Assembly: GCA_016793325.1 (NCBI GenBank)
Contig: JAEUKI010000067.1
Location: 62,001 to 126,000 of the forward strand
Reading direction: 5' to 3'
DNA from: Myxococcales bacterium
GTDB lineage: Bacteria; Myxococcota_A; Polyangia; Polyangiales; Ga0077539
DNA length: 64,000 bases
Below the pieces are notes generated by a model. The model made no database searches. It was not told where the DNA came from and worked only from the letters and a program-made list of their open reading frames with translations. Of the stretch, positions 58,301-64,000 are shown piece after piece (positions within the stretch are counted from its first letter, which is position 1; each line of letters starts with the position of its first letter). Position numbers and translations under genes: made by a program.

Positions 58301-59263
58301 GTTCCCGTCGGTGAGGCTGGGCCCGCGCGGCAGCGAGAAGTGTCAGGCGAGCGCCCGACGGCGAGCGGAAGCAAAGAAGAAGACGACGGGCCGTCCTTCG
58401 AAGAGAGCGAAGACGAAGCGAACCTCTCGGACGACGAGCTTCGCGCCGCGGCAGAGTCTTCACCGGGCCTTCCCCTCGAAGGAATCGAGCTCGACGCCCG
58501 CGGATTGCCCCGTCGCCGCGCGCGAACACAAGACGTCGCGAAGGTCTCCGAAGGCCACACGCCGCAGCCCGTGTCGACCTCGGACTCGTCGATCATCATC
58601 GACGTCGCAGCGGTCGGCGGCCCCGTCGAGGTCACCGAACCTCCGCCGCGCAAGCGAGAGAACACCGACGAGCGCGCCAATGGCAGCGGATCGAGCGCGT
58701 GGCTGTGGCTCGCGCTCGCGGTCGTCGCGCTCGGGTTCGGGAGCTACTACGTCGTTCGCGCGCTGCTTCCAGCGCCGCCCGTTCCGTCCGTCAACAACAA
58801 CGCGATCCCGGCGAGCGACACCGACGCGGGCGCGAGCGAGAGCTCCGACGCGAGCGCGACGAGCGGCACGGTCGACGACAGCGCAGCGCCGAGCGCAGAG
58901 AGCGACGACGCAGCGACGTCGATCGCGGCTTCGACGGACGACGCCGCGGTGACGGACGACGACGCGAGCGCGACGAGCGCAGAGGACGTCGCGAGCGTGC
59001 GCGCGGCGGGACTCGAGTTCGGCCTCGATCCGAGCGTCTTTCTCGACGGCTCGACGATCACCGAGGGTCGCGGGCTGCTCGTCGTCGACGGCCCCGGTCG
59101 CATCACCGTCGGAACGCGGGACCTCGGCGACTCTCCCCTGCGCGTCGAGCTCCCGCCCGGCCAGCACAACCTCACGTATCGCCGCGGAAACGTCCGTGGA
59201 TTCAGGGTCATCGAGGTCGAGGCGCGCCGCGCGGTTCGACTGGTGCTACCCAACGAGCCGTGA
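55385..59263 (+). CDS. Giant receiver-PATAN protein with one membrane span
   Basis: The 1292-residue product has, in order: a helical start (1-120), a receiver-like region without a clear phospho-Asp (about 175-300), a true receiver domain with VVDDEPNVVW and phospho-acceptor Asp458 in SDILMPGMDG, and a PATAN/DUF4388 domain (about 545-660). A linker of roughly 400 residues rich in Glu/Ser/Ala follows. One span at about 1104-1124 leads to a C-terminal PEGA-like strand domain (about 1205-1292, GLLVVDGPGRITVGTRDL). The topology places the receiver inside the cell and the small domain outside. No HTH or enzyme output is seen. The next gene overlaps its stop (GTGA). Confidence 0.8.
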   Translation: MAERNDNDEKTAFVLSLPRKVTELRATLGTIVADTRSSRMRDELRRRLHALYTSARGFGLLSLSEGLREGIAHLDALRASAALGQRDLDTLGEFIASLSTLAQRDLPERPELFERPRDRGPAALQSSKPTGDSVLTPITASTAPSERSGPASVAPPANATSGQRAPSVRPPAFNAGAPVGVLVVGGAGLLSEVRRASPKDAEITAVRTLAEAVLAARDASPDVIVAESVQPADGVGIVAALRGDPLTDFIPVIVVASPAERIDDAALKQQGVFDTLTTPINPAQLGRAIARAVETLLRPSMPPPSFGDLTLEELTKALQDEIRRGLMGAAGPAAGNARVPLGQGTEVLAATWEAIARVREVVARRTHGRVRFEMPSAPLGMGGAHVLAVGDDDEALPEQEGDDPLPARRALVVDDEPNVVWFFANLLREAGMDVVECTDGAQALRDARRARPDVVISDILMPGMDGFTLCRAIRRDVSIRYTPVVLLSWREDLITRMRELGAQAQGYLRKESKGEAILARVRSVLRPRVRLLRRIESLGESDEVRGRVERVGVFALIEVAAKSLRGATITVTDSFSVTEIELRGGRLVSVMRTAEDGSLSRGEGALVQVLGASSARFSVKRATHVVRSNVHGELDALLEGGAALIAALEDAVSGASLVEVASLDIDADAANAYAKTLPATMRALIEKVANGDSPRELVLRDGVAPQELDPLLVELARRGVIRGAKGPGGEDLVGPRIAANSPRPIDRAPAVRVSTTMPAVLLPESLAEIHPKPESVARAEAVESSPQQSSEPAARETAEEATETAPKRVSSPSWKRPTNMDEALAPGFGEQEKDSLADAVLAELKDVALPLETKKIREDEIEDGPEISESSESSATESDSAGAVLASLIAAESTPPTTESPAPRAKENEPAATTASASDEATKSAARTSDEAGDEANDAPIALTSVKSAEGERVPFSMEPPPPGSADAAPLGVPVGEAGPARQREVSGERPTASGSKEEDDGPSFEESEDEANLSDDELRAAAESSPGLPLEGIELDARGLPRRRARTQDVAKVSEGHTPQPVSTSDSSIIIDVAAVGGPVEVTEPPPRKRENTDERANGSGSSAWLWLALAVVALGFGSYYVVRALLPAPPVPSVNNNAIPASDTDAGASESSDASATSGTVDDSAAPSAESDDAATSIAASTDDAAVTDDDASATSAEDVASVRAAGLEFGLDPSVFLDGSTITEGRGLLVVDGPGRITVGTRDLGDSPLRVELPPGQHNLTYRRGNVRGFRVIEVEARRAVRLVLPNEP

Positions 59264-61704
59264 CCTCGCGAAGCACGCACACGCGACGAAGACGAACGCC
59301 CCGCGTCGCGTCGGCGCTGGCCCTCGCGGCGCAGCTCGTCTTGATTTCGTGTGGCAGAGATCGATCGCTCTCGCCCGCGAGCGATCCTGGCGCGCGCCCC
59401 GCCGCGCGACGCGAGGGCGCTCCCGCGGTCGCGCTCGACGAGCCCGGGGCGATCGACCTGCTCGATCCCCTGCGAAACGGCGCGATCGACTCGAACGGAC
59501 CCGTGGTCGACCTCGGCGAGGCGCAGAGCGCGGCGTTCGTTCTGCCGCCGGTGCCCGCGCGGGTCGGCGAGGTCAACGGCGACTCGTGGGCCGAGGTCGG
59601 AACGCGGCTGCGACTGCGGGTTCCCATTGATTCTGCGGCGCCGCCCGACCGCGTTCGACTGCGGATTCGTCGCGCGCGCGCGCGCAAGGTGCTGGCGCTC
59701 GTCGACGGCGTGCCCGTGCGGCAAGCGCTCTTGCCCGAAGAGCAAGGGACGCACGTCATCGAGCTGCCCGTGGCGCCCGAGCGCTTCGCGCGAGAGAGCG
59801 CGCTCGTCGAGCTGCGCTTCTTGGGCGCGACGAAGCCCGACGACACGGCTCCGACGGGGCGCGCGGGGCGGCGATATCTTCTTCCACCAGCGATTTCAGC
59901 GGAAGAATCCGCGCGCAGCCGCGACGCTGGCGCGCCCTCGCGCCCCGGGCCGAGCCCCAACGCGCAGCCCTCGGTCATCGAGGTCGACTGGGTGCACGTC
60001 TGTCGCGCAGGAGCCGCCGTCGCGCGGGTAGCCGACCTCGTCGCGGACGTGCGCATCGATCGAACGCCGCGGCGATCGCTGACGCTCTATCCGCCGACGC
60101 GCGCCTCGTGGGTGACCGTGTTGCCCGCGTCTGCGACGCTGCGAACAGCAGTCGCCGCCGAAGGCGTCCGCGGAGCCAACGCGCCCCCCGTCCGCGCGCG
60201 AATCCGCGTCGAGGTCGACGACGCCTCGCCCATCGAGCGCGAGGTCGAGGTCAGCGCCAACGCGCCATGGACCGAGCTCTCGCTGGATCTCGGGCCGTTT
60301 GCGCACAAAGCCGCGAGGGTCTCGTTCGCCGCGATGCCGTCTCGAGACACAGATGCAGGCGCGCCGTCGCACGACGCAGGCGTGCGCGCGGACGTGCGCG
60401 TCGCGTTCGCGGACCCGCGTGTGCTCGCGAGGGTCGAGGCCCCTGCGGCGCTCCCGACGGTGCGCCACGCGCTGTTGGTGGTCGTGCGCGGGCTGCGCGT
60501 CGATCGGGTCCTGCCGCAAGTGCACGCGCGGCTCGCGGCGGGCGGATTTCAACGGCTCGCGCGCGAAGGACTCGTCGCACGCGCGCAGGTGCCCTCGGGT
60601 CGCGAGCTCCCCGCGCTCGCGAGCGCGCTCACGGGGCTCTCGCCCGAGGGACATCGCATCGAAGAGTGGACGGACACCCACGACGAGCGCGCGCCGACGA
60701 TGGGCTCGCTCTTGCGCGAAGGAGGCATGGCCACCGCGCTCTTCGCGGACGACAAGTGGCTCGAGGGCTCGGGGCTCGATCGCGGGTACGGCGAGGTGCG
60801 CACGTGTCCGGGCGACGCAGCGCGGTGTCGCGCTGAGATCCCGCTGGGGCTCGCGGCCGAGTGGCTCGTGACGCAGCGCGATCGCCGCGCGTTCGCGGTG
60901 GTGGTCACGCGCGCGGGGGTTCCTCCCTTCGATCCGCCGAGGGATTTGCTGCTGCAGTTCGACCCGAACCCCGCGGAGAACGCGCTGCAGCCCGAGACGA
61001 CCGCGCAGTACTTGTTCGACCCGCGCGCGCGCCCCTCGCTCAGCGTCGAGCGCCTCGTGACGATCTACGACGCGGCGATGGCCAACGTCGATCGCGCGCT
61101 CGCGCAGGCGATGGACCGCCTCCGCGAAGCCAACATGCTCGATCAAACCGTGATCGTCCTCGTCGGCAGCCGAGGAACCGCGCTCGGCGAAGAGCGCTAC
61201 GTCGGCGAAGGCCCCGTGCGACTCGCGAGCGTGCACGAGACCGTCGTGATGGTCCGCGCCCCTGGCGTGAGACCTCGCGTGCTCACCGAAGTGGTCGACG
61301 CGATGGACGCCAACGCGACGATCCTCGAGCGCCTCGGCGTCGCGGCCCCCTGGCGTGGAACGATGACGCCCGTCCCGCTCTCGTCCGTCTCGGCGCTCGG
61401 CGCCCACCCGCGCGGCTTCGTCTCGGCGCTCGGCGTTCGCAACGAACCTGCCCTTCGCTTCGGCGCGCTGCTCGCGCTCACCTCGCGCGGCGGCGCGAAC
61501 GTGAGCCTGATCGAACCGGAGCACGACCCGATGGGCGTCGAGGATTTGCGCACACAAAAGCCCATCGCGCTCGCGTTTGCCGAGCGGACGCTCTCGAGCT
61601 TTCGCGACGCGGGAGGCAGCGATCCCGAGCGCTTCTCGCCCTCGACGCGGGCCCTCTCGGACGTCGTGAGCGCCGCGCTGCGACAGGGAACCGCGCGCCA
61701 CTGA
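59260..61704 (+). CDS. Lipoprotein with degenerate sulfatase-like domain
   Basis: The 814-residue product has a lipoprotein signal (LISC near residue 30) and a strand-rich domain to about 400. A sulfatase/phosphatase-like domain follows with LASALTGLSPEGHRIEEW and the later VGSRGTALGEERY. The metal-binding Asp of the usual DALRAD motif is lost (VRGLRVD), and the DHG motif reads SRG, so a normal sulfatase metal site cannot form. It shares its operon with the receiver-PATAN protein through a 4-bp overlap (GTGA). It may be an inactive lectin-like or scaffold protein in the envelope. Confidence 0.78.
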   Translation: MTSRSTHTRRRRTPRVASALALAAQLVLISCGRDRSLSPASDPGARPAARREGAPAVALDEPGAIDLLDPLRNGAIDSNGPVVDLGEAQSAAFVLPPVPARVGEVNGDSWAEVGTRLRLRVPIDSAAPPDRVRLRIRRARARKVLALVDGVPVRQALLPEEQGTHVIELPVAPERFARESALVELRFLGATKPDDTAPTGRAGRRYLLPPAISAEESARSRDAGAPSRPGPSPNAQPSVIEVDWVHVCRAGAAVARVADLVADVRIDRTPRRSLTLYPPTRASWVTVLPASATLRTAVAAEGVRGANAPPVRARIRVEVDDASPIEREVEVSANAPWTELSLDLGPFAHKAARVSFAAMPSRDTDAGAPSHDAGVRADVRVAFADPRVLARVEAPAALPTVRHALLVVVRGLRVDRVLPQVHARLAAGGFQRLAREGLVARAQVPSGRELPALASALTGLSPEGHRIEEWTDTHDERAPTMGSLLREGGMATALFADDKWLEGSGLDRGYGEVRTCPGDAARCRAEIPLGLAAEWLVTQRDRRAFAVVVTRAGVPPFDPPRDLLLQFDPNPAENALQPETTAQYLFDPRARPSLSVERLVTIYDAAMANVDRALAQAMDRLREANMLDQTVIVLVGSRGTALGEERYVGEGPVRLASVHETVVMVRAPGVRPRVLTEVVDAMDANATILERLGVAAPWRGTMTPVPLSSVSALGAHPRGFVSALGVRNEPALRFGALLALTSRGGANVSLIEPEHDPMGVEDLRTQKPIALAFAERTLSSFRDAGGSDPERFSPSTRALSDVVSAALRQGTARH

Positions 61705-61777
61705 ACCACCGACGGGCGGCGCGAGTGCGACGAAGTTGGGCGCGCGAGCGCCAGTATGCCAAGATTCAAGGTCGCCG

Positions 61778-62647
61778 ATGAAACCGTGGATGATCGCCGC
61801 GCTCACGAGCGCGACCTTGACCGCCAGCGCCGCCTCGGTGTGCGCCCAGGGCTACCGCGTCGAAGGGCCCAACGAAGGCGGCTCGTCCGCGTCCGTTCGA
61901 CCCTCGGGCGGAGAGACGACCCCGCAAAGCGCGCAGGGATCGTCCGCAGAGTCGCCCGCGGTCGCCATCACCAACACGGGTTCGTCGGGCCGGGCCTCGG
62001 TCACCGCGCGCCCGACGCGCGAGCGCGCTTGGTGGGAGTACGCGGGCGTCACCCCGGGCTCGTCCGAGTACGCCGTGCTTCGCCGCTGGGCGCGCCGGCG
62101 TTCGCGCGACGGTCGCGTGGTGGTCGCGTGGCCGGGCTTTCAGATGACCGAGTCTGGATCGCGCGTGTTTCTCGCGGTGTCGTCGGCGCCGAGGGTCACC
62201 AGTATTCAAGAGACCGGCAAGCTCGTGTACCGCCTCGAGCGAGCGAGCGTCCCGATCTACAACAATCGAAGGACGCTCGAGACCGCGGCGTTCGCGACGC
62301 CCGTGTCCCGCGCGTACTTGCGCTTGCGCCGCGGGAGCGTGGACTTGGTGATCGAGCTGCGCGGAGGCGCGAGCGCGCAGCCGCAGACCTCGCAGCAAGC
62401 GGGGCCCGACGGGATCTCGTTCTTGATGTTCGAGTTCGGGCGCTACGCGGCGCCGGCCGAGAGCCCGACGACGAGCGGGGCCACGCAGCCGCGCACCGCG
62501 ACGACGACCTCATCGAACACCAGCGGACAGGGCGGGATTCGTCCTGCCGCGCAAGAGAGCAGCCCGACGTCCACAGGGGGTCGGGAGAACCCTGAGATCC
62601 GCGCGAACGGTCGAGACGACGAGCGCCCGCCCGCCGTGGTGCGCTAG
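61778..62647 (+). CDS. Secreted protein with AMIN-like domain
   Basis: The 289-residue product has a signal peptide (cleavage near ASVCAQG, about 24). The middle region (about 105-210) has strand patterns like an AMIN wall-associated domain (GFQMTESGSRVFLAVS and VDLVIELRG). Both ends are Ser/Thr/Gly-rich and probably disordered. The assignment is weak. It lies 73 bp after the sulfatase-like gene and 11 bp before the NarL-type regulator gene, so co-transcription is likely. Confidence 0.6.
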   Translation: MKPWMIAALTSATLTASAASVCAQGYRVEGPNEGGSSASVRPSGGETTPQSAQGSSAESPAVAITNTGSSGRASVTARPTRERAWWEYAGVTPGSSEYAVLRRWARRRSRDGRVVVAWPGFQMTESGSRVFLAVSSAPRVTSIQETGKLVYRLERASVPIYNNRRTLETAAFATPVSRAYLRLRRGSVDLVIELRGGASAQPQTSQQAGPDGISFLMFEFGRYAAPAESPTTSGATQPRTATTTSSNTSGQGGIRPAAQESSPTSTGGRENPEIRANGRDDERPPAVVR

Positions 62648-62658
62648 CGTTCGACCTC

Positions 62659-63339
62659 GTGAACGCGTCCAACGATTCGATCGCATCCACCACGCCCGTT
62701 CGGGTGTTGCTCTCTGAAGATCACACCATCGTGCGCGAGGGGCTGCGCGCGCTGCTCGGTCGCTGCGCGGATCTCACGGTCGTGGCCGAGGCCGAAGACG
62801 GCGAAGCGTGCGTTCGCGAGTGCGAGAAGAGCGCGCCCGACGTCGTGGTGATGGACCTGTCGATGCCGAAGCTCGACGGCGTGAGCGCGACGCGCGCGGT
62901 CACGTCGATGGGCGCCAAGGTACTCGTGCTCAGCATGCACGGCGGCGACGAGTACGTGCGCCCCGCAGTGCGCGCAGGCGCGAAGGGCTTCTTGCTCAAG
63001 GGCAACGGGCTCTCGCAGCTGGTCGACGCGATCCGCGCGGTGGCGCGCGGAGAGACGTACTTCGGCGCGGGCGTGAGCGATCCGGGCGTGGTGGTCGCGA
63101 AGGTTCCGACCGACGAAGACCCGGGGCTGACGCCGCGCGAGCGCGAGGTGCTGCAGCTCGTCGCGTACGGCAAATCGAGCGTCGAAATCGGCGAGCTGCT
63201 GGGCGTGAGCCCGAAGACCGTCGAGACGCACCGCGCGCGCTTGATGGTGAAGCTCGACGCGCCCAACAGCGCGGCGCTCGTTCGCTACGCGATTCGTTTG
63301 GGCCTGGTCCCGCTCGACGACGAGAAGCCGAACAAGTGA
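62659..63339 (+). CDS. NarL/FixJ-type response regulator
   Basis: The 226-residue product has an N-terminal receiver with phospho-acceptor Asp66 in VVVMDLSMPKLDG and a C-terminal LuxR-type HTH (about 155-215) containing LTPREREVLQLVAYGKSS and SPKTVETHRARLMVKL. It starts at GTG. It should bind DNA after phosphorylation by a sensor kinase. No kinase gene lies nearby, so its partner is unknown. It is 11 bp after the AMIN-like gene and may be expressed with it. Confidence 0.92.
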   Translation: MNASNDSIASTTPVRVLLSEDHTIVREGLRALLGRCADLTVVAEAEDGEACVRECEKSAPDVVVMDLSMPKLDGVSATRAVTSMGAKVLVLSMHGGDEYVRPAVRAGAKGFLLKGNGLSQLVDAIRAVARGETYFGAGVSDPGVVVAKVPTDEDPGLTPREREVLQLVAYGKSSVEIGELLGVSPKTVETHRARLMVKLDAPNSAALVRYAIRLGLVPLDDEKPNK

Positions 63340-63364
63340 CGACGCCCGCGGTACGCTCGTCGCG

Positions 63365-63577
63365 ATGGCAACGAGTCCGCCCCCCGTCACACACCGCCTG
63401 TGCCTCGCGTCGTGGGAGCTCGTCGCGACCTTCGAGGGCGCGGTGATCCCGAGAGTCGGAGAAGTGGTCTCGATCGACCGCGCGGGGCGCGAGGTCACGC
63501 ATCGCGTCACGTCCGTGCGCTACAAGCTCGACGAGCACCGCCGCTGGATCGCGACGGTGTTCGTCGAAGAACAGTGA
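63365..63577 (+). CDS. Small uncharacterised protein
   Basis: The 70-residue product is predicted to be small, basic and strand-rich (VTHRVTSVRYKLDEHRRWIATVFVEEQ). It starts at ATG 25 bp after the response regulator gene and has good G/C codon bias. No motif was recognised. It is probably real because of its codon use and position. Confidence 0.6.
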   Translation: MATSPPPVTHRLCLASWELVATFEGAVIPRVGEVVSIDRAGREVTHRVTSVRYKLDEHRRWIATVFVEEQ

Positions 63578-63642
63578 GCAGAAAAGCGAACGGGCCGTCG
63601 CTCGTTTGCGCGCTCGCCGCGTGCGACCATCGCGCGCGCGTC

Positions 63643-64000
63643 ATGCGAGCAACTCCCGTATTTTTGTGTGCGCTCGTCGCGCTGGGCTCGTGGGCTTGTG
63701 GCGGCGGGCGACCGGACGCCGGCGTAGACGTGACGTGGTCGGGCTTCACGCCGGACGCGAGCGTCGAGCCGCCCGCGGTGCCGGTGGTCGCGGGAGAGTT
63801 CACGCGGGTCCTCGTTCCGGACAACCGTCGGTACCTCAACGATCACACGATCGTGTTCGACCCGAGCGCGCGTCGCTGGCACGTCTTCGGAATCACCGAC
63901 ACGAGCGAAGCGAGCCCCCACGAAGAGACTGAATTTCTCCACGCGTCCGCGGACTCGCTGCTGGGCCCCTGGCGCATCGACCCCGACGTGATGCACGTCG
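63643..64000 (+). CDS. Lipoprotein, N-terminal part only
   Basis: The frame opens at ATG (63643) and runs off the right edge, so only about 119 residues are visible. They start with a lipoprotein signal (lipobox SWAC near residue 18) and a Gly/Asp/Val-rich spacer (VDVTWSGFTPDASVEPP). A strand-rich segment then begins, with RVLVPDNRRYLNDHTIVFD and RRWHVFGITDTSEASPHE, reminiscent of five-bladed beta-propeller glycosidases (GH43/GH32-like). The family is uncertain because the C-terminus is missing. Confidence 0.6.
   Translation, partial: MRATPVFLCALVALGSWACGGGRPDAGVDVTWSGFTPDASVEPPAVPVVAGEFTRVLVPDNRRYLNDHTIVFDPSARRWHVFGITDTSEASPHEETEFLHASADSLLGPWRIDPDVMHV

Overview
The window is very GC-rich (roughly two thirds or more by eye) and gene-dense, with almost every codon ending in G or C. 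Its content points to a myxobacterium-like bacterium (Myxococcota, perhaps near the Polyangiales/Sandaracinaceae). The reasons are two Hanks-type Ser/Thr kinases, many secreted lipoproteins with Asp/Ala/Ser-rich or Cys-rich segments, MopE-type metal-binding motifs, a MYXO-CTERM-like sorting tail, an ECF41 sigma factor and a receiver-PATAN protein. This placement is inferred from gene content; there is no rRNA here to confirm it. I saw no tRNA, rRNA, CRISPR, phage or transposase gene.

Layout: 1-6119 holds the edge of a membrane protein gene, a GNAT acetyltransferase, plsB and a divergent transmembrane Ser/Thr kinase. 6120-15722 carries a large imperfect inverted repeat, a HEAT-like lipoprotein, a small membrane protein, a Cys-rich lipoprotein, a possible small CxxC protein, a coupled pair of beta-propeller-like proteins and a GH75 chitosanase-like protein. 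15788-20070 has an ECF41-type promoter, an FAD oxidoreductase, the ECF41 sigma factor, a lipoprotein and an M23 peptidase. 20095-27258 carries a paralogue of the first HEAT-like lipoprotein, a propeller lipoprotein, a second Cys-rich lipoprotein preceded by a phased array of palindromes, and two zinc-ribbon proteins. 27469-35914 has four small uncharacterised genes, a sodium:solute symporter, a soluble Ser/Thr kinase and an OmpA/TSP3 porin-like protein. 35995-44134 is mostly core metabolism: lysC-lysA, a membrane metallophosphoesterase-like protein and leuS. 44136-48400 has a REP-like inverted repeat, then a photolyase/FAD-oxidoreductase fusion coupled to a CrtI-like oxidoreductase. 48357-64000 holds a rhomboid protease, lipoproteins, a rhodanese with an in-frame TGA, an M1-like peptidase, a giant receiver-PATAN membrane protein, a degenerate sulfatase-like lipoprotein and a NarL-type regulator.

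The strongest novelty candidate is the periplasmic rhodanese-like lipoprotein at 51535-51966. An in-frame TGA falls exactly where relatives carry the second Cys of a C-x4-C motif, and a GC-rich hairpin follows at a bacterial-SECIS distance, so it reads as a candidate selenoprotein. Next come the five CCAC-N2/3-GTGG palindromes whose centres are 21.5 bp apart upstream of a Cys-rich lipoprotein gene, the photolyase-oxidoreductase fusion, a textbook ECF41 promoter in front of a probably leaderless gene, and three unrelated inverted-repeat elements in intergenic spaces.
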